NCBI GenBank assembly: GCA_963752195.1
Contig: CAVVXI010000001.1
Location: 1,674,001-1,738,000 of the forward strand
Direction: 5' to 3'
DNA length: 64,000 bases
Source: UBA5072 sp963752195
Lineage (GTDB): Bacteria > Bacteroidota > Bacteroidia > Bacteroidales > UBA10428
Shown here: piece after piece, positions 48,375 to 58,506 of the stretch
How positions within the stretch are numbered: the first letter of the stretch is position 1
How the letters are laid out: each line of letters begins with the position of its first letter
Program-made: the position numbers and the translations under genes
Notes under the pieces: model-generated
What the model was told of the DNA's origin: nothing
Database searches by the model: none
What the model saw: the letters and a program-made list of their open reading frames with translations, nothing else

Positions 48375-49147
48375 AGCAGTCGGGCGCGAGCCGGATGCGC
48401 TGCACCTCGTCCGGGTCGTGGGTGAGGAGGAGCAGCGCGTCGCGCGCCGCGACGATGCGGTTGATGCGGCGGATCGCGGCGAGCGCCGCATCGTCGTCGA
48501 CGCTCTCGCCGGGCAGGATCTCCTCGCGGAAGTTGGCCATCAGGTCGCCGACGTCGGCGGCGAGCACCACCGTGCCGGTGTTGGGCAGCTCGACCTGCAG
48601 CGACTGGTGCCCGGGCGAGTGGCCGCGGGTGTCGAGGATGTCGATGCCGGGCATGAAGGCATGGTCGCCGTCGATGAGGTTCCAGTCGAGGCCCGGGCAG
48701 GGCGAAGTCGGAGGGGAAGAACGACGGCCGCGCCGTGCCGCTCATGCCGTAGTCGTGCTCGCGCCGCTGGATGGTGAAGCGGGCCCCGGCATGTCGCTTG
48801 ACGTGGCCGGCGTGGTCGGCATGGAGGTGGCTGAGGATGACGTGGCGGATGTCGCCGAAGCCGATGCCGATCTCGGCGAGCTGGCGGCCGAGCTCATGGT
48901 GCGGCTTGACCACCGGCGGCGGGTCCCAGCCCTTGGAGATGTAGAGGTCGTCGAGCCGCGCCGGGTCGCGGAGGTTGGATTCGTCGAGACCGGTGTCGAA
49001 CAGCACCCAGCCCTCGCTGGTGTCGAGGAGGTAGGCGGTGATCGGCACCGAGATGATGAAGCGGGCGCCGATGTCGCGGGTGGAGACGGTCTTCGGGATG
49101 ATCTCGAAGCCGCAGAGCAGCACGAACAGGCGTCGGACGGCGGTCAT
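48367..49147 (-). CDS. Metallo-beta-lactamase-fold hydrolase (lactonase-like)
   Basis: Zn-dependent hydrolase resembling N-acyl homoserine lactonases of the AttM/AiiA group. It starts MTAVRRLFVLLCGFEIIPKT. Motifs are SVPITAYLLDTSEGWVLFDT, GLDESNLRDPARLDDLY, VILSHLHADHAGHVKRHA (HxHxDH, near residue 104), FTIQRREHDYG, DTRGHSPGHQSLQVELP (His) and VVLAADVGDLMANF (Asp). 259 codons with one break near 48695. First gene after the ykkC aptamer B and upstream of the ATPase and permeases. In context it may hydrolyse the imported compound or an ester or lactone derivative rather than quench quorum signals. Confidence 0.85.
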
Positions 49148-49277
49148 GGATCCGGCCGGCTCAAACCGCCGCGCGGCGGGCGGGCCTGCCCCGCCGGGCG
49201 GAAGCGGGCCGGGGAGACGGCGGCGTGGACTGTCTTCCCCATAGCGCCATCTCACTCTCGCCGGCGGGCCGGCTTGG
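49148..49277 (-). other. Leader between riboswitch B and hydrolase gene
   Basis: 130 bases of GC-rich sequence with overlapping hairpins (for example around 49161-49200, CCGCCGCGCGGCGG type) that could serve as the expression platform. A 29-codon frame from ATG 49250 to TGA 49161-49163 begins MALWGRQSTPP after GAGAGTGAG; it could be a leader peptide but is Arg/Pro-rich and unproven. Confidence 0.4.
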
Positions 49278-49393
49278 TCGATGAGGCCTCCCGGGCTTTT
49301 GTCCCGCCGTGGACCCGCACCGGCCGGCGCGGGCGGCGGCTCTCGGTCGCGACACCTCGCTTCCGGGGCCGGAACCCTAGCCGCCAAACTCGC
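49278..49393 (-). promoter_or_regulatory. ykkC-family riboswitch aptamer, guanidine-I-like (copy B)
   Basis: Second copy, on the opposite strand. CTAGGGTTCCGG is at 49369-49380, ACCGAGAGCCGCC near 49334-49346, then CACGGCGGGACAAAAG and CCCGGGAGGCCTC at 49285-49310. It shares an identical 24-base 3' core with copy A. The internal hairpin (49314-49333) is CCCGCGCCGG paired with CCGGTGCGGG. Against copy A, pair 3 changes G-C to C-G and pair 4 changes T-A to G-C, and pair 6 is G-T: compensatory covariation that supports the RNA fold. Upstream GCGAG (49389-49393) repeats the copy-A stem arm. It sits 130 bases before the hydrolase start. Confidence 0.83.
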
Positions 49394-49520
49394 GGTGGCT
49401 GTCGCACGAGGCGTGCCATGGCCGGGCGCCGCCCGAGACGGCGCCGGCCGGGCCGTCGCCGCGCCGATGATTCGCGCCGCCCAATCAGGCGTCAGCGGTG
49501 CCCCGTGGCGCAGCAGGCGA
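49394..49520. other. Intergenic, nothing recognised
   Basis: Upstream of aptamer B and downstream of the epimerase stop. It should hold the promoter of the riboswitch-B transcript, but no clear -35/-10 pair was found in this GC-rich DNA. Confidence 0.3.
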
Positions 49521-50473
<953 letters not shown>

Positions 50474-50695
50474 GTCCCGCTCCCTTGCATCATCTCCGGC
50501 CGCCCGGCGGTGAAGCAGGAGTAGACACGCTCACCATCACCACCCGGCCGGCGCGGGGCCGCGGCGGTCCGGCCGCCCCCGTCGCCGGGTCACGTCACCG
50601 GCGCCGCGCCCCATTGTGCACGGTCCCGCGGGGATGGCCACCCCGCGGGTGCGGCGCCGGGTCGTCTCCCGGCGCGGCGTTCCCGAACGGCGGGC

Positions 50696-51611
50696 TCAGA
50701 GGCCGTGGGTCGCGGAGCTTGCCGTCGAGGAACTTCTTCGCCCGCGGCACGTCGCTCTCCTCGAGATGCTCGATGATCACCGCGATGTTCGGGTGCTTCT
50801 CGCTCAGCCGCTTGAGATAGAGGTCGTAGTTGAGCGAGCCGAGGCCGGGGGCCGGCAGCTCGATCTCGCCGACGCCGCGGAAGGTGTGGCTCTCGAGCGC
50901 GTCGTCGTCGCCGATGTCGGCGTGCTTCTCGCTCTTGTCGTCGCCCGAGCGCTTGACGTCCTTGGCGTGGGCGATCTTGATCTTGTCGGACAGCGTGTCG
51001 AAGACCTGGTTCAGGATCTTGTCCATGTCGTCGATGTTGTGGGTCTCGAAGTAGTTGGTCGGGTCCATCAGCAGGCCGAGGCCGGGATGGTCGACCTGGG
51101 CGAACATCTTCACCGTCTCCTCGACCGAGCCGACGACGTTGTTGACGTAGGTCTCGAGCAGGAACACCGCGCCGTGGTCATAGGCGGTCTGGGCGAGGTC
51201 GGCGATGACCTTGCGGCACTCCTCGAAGCCCTCCTCGGTCTTGTTCTTGGGGTGCGCCACCCAGTCGAACTCGGTGTTGTAGGTGCCGGTCTCCGAGATC
51301 ACGTAGCGCGAGCCGAAGTCGCGGGCGTTGCGGATGATCTCCTTGAGGTAGCCGACGCGCTTCTCGCGCTCCGCCTTGTCGGGGTGGATGATGTTGGTGT
51401 AGCCGGAGACGCAGCAGATCGGCAGGTTGTGGTCGCGGAAGGTGTCGCGCACCTTCTTGGCCTTGTCCTTGGTGATCTGGCCGGCGGACAGGTCGACGTC
51501 CTTGAAGTGGAGGTCGAGCTGCACCGTGTTGAAGCCGAGGGCCTTGATCTTCTTGGCGGTCTCGTCGAGGCCGTAGGGAAAGTAGCCGGTGAAAATGCCG
51601 ACCTGCATCAT
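50696..51611 (-). CDS. Sugar phosphate isomerase/epimerase (TIM barrel)
   Basis: Xylose-isomerase-like TIM-barrel enzyme. It starts MMQVGIFTGYFPYGLDETAK. Motifs are IKALGFNTVQLDLHFKDVDL, LPICCVSGYTNIIHPD, RYVISETGTYNTEFDW, VFLLETYVNNVVGS (metal Glu), GLLMDPTNYFETHN (Asp/Asn), KIKIAHAKDVKRSG (His) and VIIEHLEESDVPRAKKFLDG (Glu). The natural end is KLRDHGL at TGA 50696-50698. One extra C near 50707 makes the frame seem to run on to 50595. Codon choice is strongly biased to AAG/GAG/CTC, consistent with good expression. Forms a pair with the Gfo/Idh/MocA gene upstream. Confidence 0.87.
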
Positions 51612-51635
51612 GGTTTGGTTCCTCCCGAAGCGGTT

Positions 51636-52729
51636 TCAGATCTTGATTTCGGACAGCTTGACGACGCGGCCCTCGGCGATCGAGCGGTAGCCCGCCTCGA
51701 TCAGCGCGACGGTCTTGACGTTGTCGGCGACGGTGAGCGCCGGCTCGGCGCCGGTCGCGACGGCATGCTGGAGCTGCTCCATCACGCCCTTGAAGGCGTG
51801 CGGGAACCACATCGTGTCCCATTCCGGCGTCACCCACTGGCCGCCGGTGGTCTTCTTCGAGGCATAGGTGAGCGTCGACCGCGCGCCGGTCGGCCAGCCG
51901 ATCGTGCCCTTGGCGACGCCGTCGGTGCCCTCGACGCGCCACGATGATGTAGACGTCCGAGTCGTAGCCCTCCTCGCGCGGGCCGGACCAGACGTCCTCC
52001 AGCGACAGGGCCAGCAGGCCCGACGGCGAAGCGCAGCGTCGAGACGGTGATGCCGTCGCATGTGCTCGAACGTGCGTGCGCGGGTCGGTGCGGGTGGTGG
52101 TGAAGATCTCGGTCGGCTCGCCGAACAGGTAGCGCAGCACGTCGAGGTGGTGGACGCTCATGTTGGCGAGCGTCAGCCGGTCGTAGTCCTCGAGGAAGGT
52201 CTGCCAGTGCGGGATGGCGTGCATGCTGATCTCGGCGAAGACCGGCTCGCCGAGTTCGCCGCCGTCGAGGATCTGCTTGAGCACGCGCATCGACTGGTCG
52301 TAGCGCATGTTCTGGTTGACCGAGAGGATCTTGCCCGCCGCCTTGGCCGCCTCGCGGAGGTCGATCGCCTCGGCCAGCGTCAGCGACAGCGGCTTCTGCG
52401 CCAGCAGCGCCTTGATGTGCGGCTGCTTCGAGCGCGAGCGTGACGAGGTCGGGCTGCTGGTCGGGCGGGAAGGCGAGGTCGACGATCTCGACCTCGGGGT
52501 CCTCGATCAGCGCCTGCGGCGTGTCGTGGACGCTGGGGATGCCCCAGCGCTCGGCCACCTTGGCGGCGCGGTCGCGGCTCCGCGAGGCGATCGCCACCAC
52601 CGGGAAGCCGGCGTCCTTGTAGGCGGCGAGGTGGCACTCGGCCATGATCATGCCGGCGCCGATGCAGCCGATCCGGAGGTCCCGGCTGCGGATCGGCGGA
52701 TCCGGCGTGAAGCCTTTGGCGTCCGCCAT
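51636..52729 (-). CDS. Gfo/Idh/MocA family oxidoreductase
   Basis: NAD(P)-dependent sugar/inositol-type dehydrogenase. It starts MADAKGFTPDPPIRSRDLRI. Motifs are IGCIGAGMIMAECHLAAYK (GxGxxG), VDLAFPPDQQPDLVTLAL, ALLAQKPLSLTLAEA (family QKP instead of EKP, Lys kept), MSVHHLDVLRYLFGEP, LEDVWSGPREEGYDSD and VMEQLQHAVATGAEPALTV, ending VKLSEIKI. About 363 codons. It lies 24 bases upstream of the isomerase gene and divergent from a LacI-type regulator, so probably one repressed catabolic operon. The frame breaks near 52435, 52065, 52025 and 51940. Confidence 0.86.
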
Positions 52730-52902
52730 CGATGTCCTCCCATGCCCGTCCGCCCGGGTTGGGTGCCGGGTCGTCGCGTCTCAGGCCGCGGGGAGAGGGG
52801 ACGCCACGCAGCCGCGCCGGCCCTGCCGGCACGGCGTGACGCGCTCCAGGATGTCTCCTCCCGCCGGGCCTTCGGGCCCTTGTCGCGGTCAGATGATCAA
52901 TA

Positions 52903-52940
52903 TTCCTTCACCCTGTCAACGCGGGCATCATTTTCCTTCA
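52903..52940 (-). promoter_or_regulatory. Candidate promoter with direct repeats, oxidoreductase/isomerase operon
   Basis: The octamer TGAAGGAA (minus strand) occurs at 52933-52940 and again at 52903-52910, 30 bases apart, flanking a perfect -35 TTGACA (52914-52919). The spacing of three helical turns suits regulator binding on one face. No strong -10 was seen. The rest of 52730-53127 holds the divergent upstream region of the LacI gene; a GATATC palindrome lies at 52991-52996. Confidence 0.4.
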
Positions 52941-53127
52941 AGCCGACGCAGGCTTTTCGCAGGCCGCCGACCGGCGGCGATAACATTGTCGATATCAACG
53001 GATTCATCGGCATGCGCAGGCTGTCGGGCGATTTTCCCTGGCATAGTACGAGGCACGGCGCGTGGATCACAAACTGATGGAAATTGATGTATATGGTCGG
53101 GAACGACGGGGGAGGATCGCGACCGCG

Positions 53128-54185
53128 ATGAACGAGCGGCAGGACAGTGCGGTGCCCGGGCGCGCCACCATCGCCGAGATCGCGCGCGCCGCCGGGGTGA
53201 GCACGGCGACCGTCGACCGGACGCTCAACAACCGCCCCGGCGTCAAGGAGCGGACCCGGAACCAGGTGCTCGACGCCGCGGTGCGGCTCGGCTACCTGCC
53301 GGAGCATCGCGCCGTCGCGCCGCCGGCCGCGCCGCGAGGTCACGGCATCGATTTCGTGCTGCCGGGCGGCACCAACACCTTCCTCAAGCTGCTCACCCAC
53401 AGCTCGAGGCCCATGGCGCGGCGCGGCACGGCGAGGCCGAGGTCCGCGTCCACCTGATCGAGGGCTTCAATCCCGAGGCGCTCGCCGCCAAGCTGCTCGA
53501 GCTCCGCGGCGAGACCGACGCGATCGGCGTCCTGCCGCTCGAGCATCCCGCCGTCCGCGAGGCGATCCGCGAGGTGGTCGGCGGCGGCGTGCCGGTGCTG
53601 ACCATGGTCACCGACATCTCCAACGTGCCGCGGCTCGGCTATGTCGGCATCGACAACCGCGCCGCCGGCCGGCTCGCCGGCCATCTGCTCGGCCGCCTGA
53701 TGCGGCTCGCGCGGCCGCGAGGTGGCGCTGTTCGCCGGCAGCCTCAGCTATCGCGGCCACGAGGAGCGCGAGATGGGCTTCCGCCACATCCTCGCCGAGG
53801 AATATCCCGAGCTGAAGGTGCGTCGAGCTGCGCGAGGTCCGCGACGACGCCGAGCGCGCCTATGGCGAGGCGAAGGCGCTGCTCGCCGCCTATCCCGGCC
53901 TCGCCGGCCTCTACAATATCGGCGCCGGCAACCGCGGCATCGCCCGCGCGCTCGAGGAAGCGGGCCGGGCCGGCGAGGTCACCTTCGTCTGCCACGAGCT
54001 GACCGAGCACACCCGCCGCCTGCTCGTCGCCGGCACGCTCGACGCGGTGATCGACCAGAACCCGCGGGTCGAGGCCCGCGATGCGGTCGACTGGCTGGTC
54101 GCGGTCGCGCAGGGCCGCCCCGGCGCCGGCGCTGCCGCCGATCCGCATCCAGGCGATCTTCAAGGAGAACATCCCCGAGGTGTGA
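53128..54185 (+). CDS. LacI family transcriptional regulator
   Basis: Sugar-responsive repressor. ATG 53128 (MNERQDSAVPGRATIAEIAR) is preferred over an in-frame ATG at 53062 because GGAGG lies between them and the HTH then starts at the normal distance. The HTH is IAEIARAAGVSTATVDR with LNNRPGVKERTRNQVL. The effector domain is a Peripla_BP-type fold: LRGETDAIGVLPLEHPAVRE, PRLGYVGIDNRAAGRLAGHL, LYNIGAGNRGIARALEEAG, TFVCHELTEHTRRLL, ending IFKENIPEV. About 350 codons. Divergent from the oxidoreductase/isomerase operon it probably controls. The frame breaks near 53415, 53712, 53823 and 54125. Confidence 0.87.
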
Positions 54186-54323
54186 GGCGGGGGGTGGACT
54201 TGCCCGTGACCAATCACTTGATGATCTGGCGACGCGAGCGGTGGAGGGCGGGGACGGCTAATCTAACTGGTGTGGCGGTGAGGCGGTTTGGCACGCTTTG
54301 ACGCGGGAGGGAGGGGATTGGCG

Positions 54324-55135
54324 ATGACTGTCGTGAACGAAGTGGGCGACAAATACGTTTTGCCAACCGGAGGCAAGGACGCGGCGAGACTTGACGTGAT
54401 CCATGAGGTCTATGGCCCATCAGTATCCGCGGATTGGAGGCGGCGGGCATGGAGGGCGTGCACCGCGCAGCGGACATTGGCTGCGGGACCGGCACGATGT
54501 CGCGATGGCTCGCGGAGCGGATGGGCGAAGGCTCGAATGTCGACGGCATCGATATTTCGGGGAGACCAGCTCGCCGTTGCCGTATGAAGCAACCGCCGCG
54601 GGCTCGGGAACGATCACCTACAGCCTCGCCAGCGCCTACGAACCGAAGTTGCCAGACGCCGCTAGACATCGTGTTCGTGCGGTTGGTTCTTTGCCATTTG
54701 AAAGAGCCGGACAGGCAGTGGCCGCAATGGCCAAGCTGCTGAAACCCGGCGGCCGGTTGGTGATCGTCGACATGGATATGTACTCCTTCATGGCCATGCG
54801 CGAGCGAACACTACCAGCGATGGCTCGAAGGCGCCGCACCACCAGCAGAAGATCGGCGTGGACTATGCGGTGGGAATAAGGCTGCACGAACTCCTTGGCG
54901 GCGCAGGCCTCGCGACGACCTTCTGGCCGCCGACCAGCCGATTTACAACAGCGGCCGGCAAGCATCTTTGGGAAAACACCTGGCGCAGCGCGCTGCCAAA
55001 TTTGATCGAGGCTGGATCGGCCACGCCGGCTGAGGGCGCTGAGGTGATCGCCGGCATGGCGAGCATGACGCAAGGCCAGATGTGTGGATAGCCGTGGCAA
55101 AAATGTTTGCGGCGGTGGGAAGGAAGGGCGATTGA
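54324..55135 (+). CDS. Class I SAM-dependent methyltransferase
   Basis: Transfers a methyl group from S-adenosylmethionine to an unknown small-molecule acceptor. ATG 54324 (MTVVNEVGDKYVLPTGGKDA) follows GGGAGGGAGGGGATTGGCG. The SAM-binding motifs are RAADIGCGTGTMSRWLAERM (motif I), VDGIDISGDQL (motif II), DIVFVRLVLCHLKEPD and LLKPGGRLVIVDMDMYSF. The corrected C terminus QMWIAVAKMFAAVGRKGD ends at TGA 55133-55135. About 268 codons. Codon use is visibly less GC-biased than the neighbours (more AT-ending codons), hinting at separate acquisition. The flanking genes face away or converge, so no operon context. Several frame breaks. Confidence 0.83.
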
Positions 55136-55245
55136 GGCCATGGGGACGGCGTCACCGATGATGGTCGGGAGCTACGTCGTCCTTGCCCGGTTGTTGCAGG
55201 CGCAATTGCCGTGAACCGTTGACGTCCGCACCTGGCGCATCGGCG

Positions 55246-56374
55246 TCACCCCAGCGCCTTCGCATACCGCCGCATCGCGTCCTCGGTCGGCGTCGTGCTG
55301 GCGCCCGGCTGCTGCGGCCGCAGATAGGCGCCGTCCTCCACCGCGATCGGCTCCTCGAAGCCGTCCATGATCCACGGGATGTATTCGAGCATCGTCGTCG
55401 CCGGGTGCCAGATGGCGAGGTGGACATGGACCTGCCCCATGTCGCCGACATGCGGCACCACCGGCAGCCGCCGCGCCATGCGCCGCCTCGGCGACGGTGA
55501 TGTACTCGCTGATGCCGCCGAGCCGGGTCACGTCGGGCTGGACGTAGTGCACGGCGCCGGCATCCATGAAGGCGTTGAAGGCGTCGGCCGTATAGAGCTG
55601 CTCGCCGAGCGCGACCGGGATCGTCGTCGCCCGGGCCAGCGCGCGCATGGCCGGCGACGTCGTCGTACCAGAGCGGCTCCTCGAACCAGAACAGGTCGAG
55701 CGGCTCGGCGTCGGCGCAGAAGCGGAGGCAGGTCGGCAGGTCCCACTTGCCGTTGCCGTCGACGGCGATGGTGATGTCGTCGGCCCGACGGCCTCGCGCA
55801 CCGCCGCGATGCGGGCGAGGTCGGTGTCGATGTCGGCGTGAGCCGACCTTGAGCTTCAGCCGGCGGTAGCCGTCGACCTCGATCGCCTGCCGGCTGCCCG
55901 TCGACCAGCTGGTCGGTGGGGATCGACAGCCAGCCGATGTCGGTGTTGTAGGCCTCGAGCCGCGGCGAGGTGGCGCCGCCGAGTGGGCCCAGAGCGGCAT
56001 GCCGGCGTGCTTGGCGCGCAGGTCCCACAGCGCGACGTCGACGGCGGCGAGCGCGAGCTGGGTGATGCCGGCGCGGCCGACCCACTGGAGCGCCGGGAAG
56101 CGGGCGAGCTTCATCCACAGCCGCGGTGGTGTCGAGCGCATCCTCGCCGATCAGCAGTTCGGCGTAGCAGTCGCGGATGCAGGACGGTGATCAGCCGGTC
56201 CGAGGCGAGATGGGCATGGGTGCCGGTGAAGCCGTAGCCCGGAGGTGCCGTCGTCGGTCGCCGATCCGCACGCCGACCACGCCCCAATGGCTGATGGTGT
56301 GGCTCGAATCGGAGATCGAAGTCGCGGTTGACCGGGACATGCAGGATGAACGGTTCGACGGAGACGATCTTCAT
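55246..56374 (-). CDS. Mandelate racemase/muconate lactonizing family acid-sugar dehydratase
   Basis: Enolase-superfamily dehydratase or racemase. It starts MKIVSVEPFILHVPVNRDFD. Motifs are GRAGITQLALAAVDVALWDL, RAKHAGMPLWALLGG, VDGYRRLKLKVG (KxK), ITIAVDGNGKWDLPTCLRF (metal Asp/Asn), LFWFEEPLWYDDVAG (metal Glu), IPVALGEQLYTADAFNAF (metal Glu), HYVQPDVTRLGGISEY and VVPHVGDMGQVHVHLAIW (late His). About 370 codons. Its ATG overlaps the stop of the GntR gene, so regulator and dehydratase are coupled. It probably works beside the galactonate-type dehydratase upstream. The frame breaks are frequent from 55480 to 56270. Confidence 0.84.
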
Positions 56375-57195
56375 CAGGGCTTCCTCGGCTTCCTTGGGGC
56401 TTGCGGATGCGGCGCGGCGGGTCGTCGTCGCCGAGAAGGCCGTGCGAGTTCGGCTCCGGCCGAGATCGGCGGCGGCGATGTCGATCAGCCGGTTCATCGC
56501 GGCGCGGCGCCGGCCGGCATCGCGGAAGCCGGATGCGCTCGAGCACGTCGCGATGCGCGGCGAGCGCCGCGGACTGGCGATCCATGCATCGCGGTTGGTG
56601 ACGATGAAGACGGCGCGGAGCGCCGCCTCGATCGTGCCGATCAGGCCGGGCGAGCACGACGTTGTCGCTGGCGGCGATGACGGCGCGGTGGAAGGCGACG
56701 TCGGCCTCGCGGCAGGCCTCGGCATCGTCGGGGATGGCGGCCTCGATGCCGAGGCAGGCGGCCTCGATGCGGGCGAGGTCGGCGGCGCTGGCGCGCGCTC
56801 GCGGCCATGCCCGCGGCGGGCGGCTCGATGATCCGGCGCGTCTCGATCAGGCTCCGCATCAGCGTCGTGGTCGCCGGTGAGGTCGGGATGCCAGGAGAGC
56901 ACCGCCGGGTCGAGCAGGTTCCACGTCCTCGCGCGGCCGGACGCGGACGCCCGGTGCGCGGCCGCGCTTCGAGCAGGCCCTTGGCCGAGAGCACCTTGAC
57001 CGCCTCGCGGACCGAGGTGCGGCTGACGCCGAAACGCGCCGGCGAGATCGTCCTCGCGCGGCAGCGCCTCGCCCGGGGCGTAGCGGCCCGCTCGAGCACC
57101 ATCGCGCCGAGCTCGCGCACCACCGCGCCGTGCACCTTGCCGCCGTCGGCATAGCGATGCCCGGTCGTGCGCGTCGCGGCGGCGCGCGGCCTCAC
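56374..57195 (-). CDS. GntR family transcriptional regulator, FadR/FCD subfamily
   Basis: Regulator of the galactonate-type locus. GTG 57195 overlaps the dehydratase stop (GTGA at 57192-57195). The HTH after correction reads HGAVVRELGAMVLERRYAPG, EDDLAGAFGVSRTSVREAVK and VLSAKGLLEARPRTGVRVRP. The FCD domain has ETRRIIEPPAAGMAASAR, READVAFHRAVIAASDNVVL and GTIEAALRAVFIVTNRDAW, ending near LIDIAAADLG plus a short tail. About 265 codons. Regulator genes placed inside the dehydratase operon (dgoR-like order) suggest autoregulation by the sugar acid or its keto-deoxy product. Most of the gene is frame-broken every 50-100 bases. Confidence 0.83.
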
Positions 57196-58369
57196 CAGTC
57201 GACGATCGTGCCGTCATCGAGCACCGCGTTGGTGGCGTGGAGGACTTCCTGCTTGAACGGGTGGCGGGCCGCGCACCGCCTCGTCGACCTCGACGCCGAG
57301 GCCCGGCGCTCCGGCACCTGCCAGTGGCCGTCGACCATGCGGATCGGGCCCTGGACCACGTCGAAGTACCAGGGCACCGCGCCGACCATCTCCTCCTGGA
57401 TCACATGGTTGGGCGTCGAGACGGCGAAATGCAGCGCGGCGACGCCGGCGATCGGGCCGAGCGGATTGTGCGGCGCGACGCCGATCGACGGCCGCCTCCG
57501 CCATCGCCGCGATCTTCTTGGCCTCGAGGAGGCCGCCGCAATGGCAGATGTCGGGCTGGACGATGTCGATCGCCCGGGTCCGGAACAGCTCGTCGAACTC
57601 GGTGCGGTCGATCAGCCGCTCGCCGGTGGCGATCGGCACGCTGGTCTTGGCGGCGACCGCCGCCAGGCCCGCCGTGTCGCCCGGCGGCAGCACCTCCTCG
57701 ACGAACATCGGCCGGCCCGGCGCCAGCGCCTCGATATAGGCGAGCGCCGCGCCGGCCGAGGCCGGCCGGCCGTGGAAGTCGACCATGATCTCGATCGTCG
57801 GGGCCGACCGCGTCGCGGAGCGCCTCCATCATCCGCGCCGACCTTCTCGCACCTCGGCCACCGGCGCGTGGTAGTGGGTGTAGGGAATGAACACCGCCTT
57901 GAACGCGGTATAGCCGCGCTCGACGATCGCCCGCGCGTGCTCGACCAGCGGCGCCGCGTCGAGCGTCTCGTAGACGGCGCGCATGTCGCCGAGGCCGAGA
58001 TGGGTATAGACCCGCACCTTGTCGCGGACCTTGCCGCCGAGCAGCCGCCACACCGGCACGCCCAGCGACTTGCCGAAGATGTCCCACAGCGCGATCTCGA
58101 TGCCGGAGATGGCGCTCATGCCGATCACGCCGAGCCGCCAGAAGGAGTGCTTCTTCATCACCCGCACCGCCTGCTCGATGTCGCGCGGGTCGCGGCCGAT
58201 CATCAGCGGCGCGAGGTCCTCGATGGCGCCGACGACGGCGCGCGTCTTCCACTCGAGCGTCGCCTCGCCCCAGCCGTAGAGGCCGGCCTGCGTCGGTCTC
58301 GACCCGGACGAAGACCCAGTTGCGCATTTCGGCATTGACGACGACGGTGCGGATGGCGGTGATCTTCAC
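57192..58369 (-). CDS. dgoD: D-galactonate dehydratase-type enzyme
   Basis: Probably converts a galactonate-like sugar acid to 2-keto-3-deoxy acid. GTG 58369 starts MKITAIRTVVVNAEMRNWVF. Galactonate-dehydratase marks are YGWGEATLEWKTRAVVGAI, GIEIALWDIFGKSLGVPVW, GYTAFKAVFIPY, EIMVDFHGRPASAGAALAY (Asp/His pair), FVEEVLPPGDTAGLAAVA (metal Glu), VPIATGERLIDRTEFDEL (metal Glu), IVQPDICHCGGLLEAKKIA and APHNPLGPIAGVAALHFA (catalytic His). About 390 codons. Heads the minus operon with GntR and a second dehydratase, and is divergent from the SMP-30/ABC operon. The frame breaks near 58300, 57840, 57803, 57490, 57300 and 57270. Confidence 0.87.
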
Positions 58370-58444
58370 GGACGGTTTCCTCGCAGGCGGGCATCGCTGA
58401 CCGGCGCTCGACGGCCGGCTTGTCGAATGATACTAACGCGGTCT

Positions 58445-58462
58445 ATCAATTATACGATCAAT
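58445..58462. promoter_or_regulatory. AT-rich repeat in divergent promoter region
   Basis: ATCAAT occurs at 58445-58450 and again at 58457-58462 as direct repeats with 12-base spacing, in an AT island (CAATTATACGATCAATC) between dgoD and the SMP-30 gene. Likely binding site of the nearby GntR regulator or part of the divergent promoters. Confidence 0.4.
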
Positions 58463-58506
58463 CACGTCGACCGGCCGAAGGTCGGGGCAGTCGGGAGGAA
58501 GCCGGT

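Noticed and set aside
49161..49250. 29-codon leader peptide downstream of aptamer B
   Set aside because: Ribosome site is weak and the peptide is Arg/Pro-rich GC noise; kept only as a remark in the leader entry.
50595..50695. C-terminal extension of the isomerase to 338 residues
   Set aside because: Removing one extra C near 50707 gives the natural end KLRDHGL at 50696; the extension is Arg/Pro/Gly-rich out-of-frame sequence.
52991..52996. GATATC centre (TTGTCGATATCAAC) as a LacI operator
   Set aside because: Only the central six bases and outer TTG/CAA are symmetrical; too weak to call.
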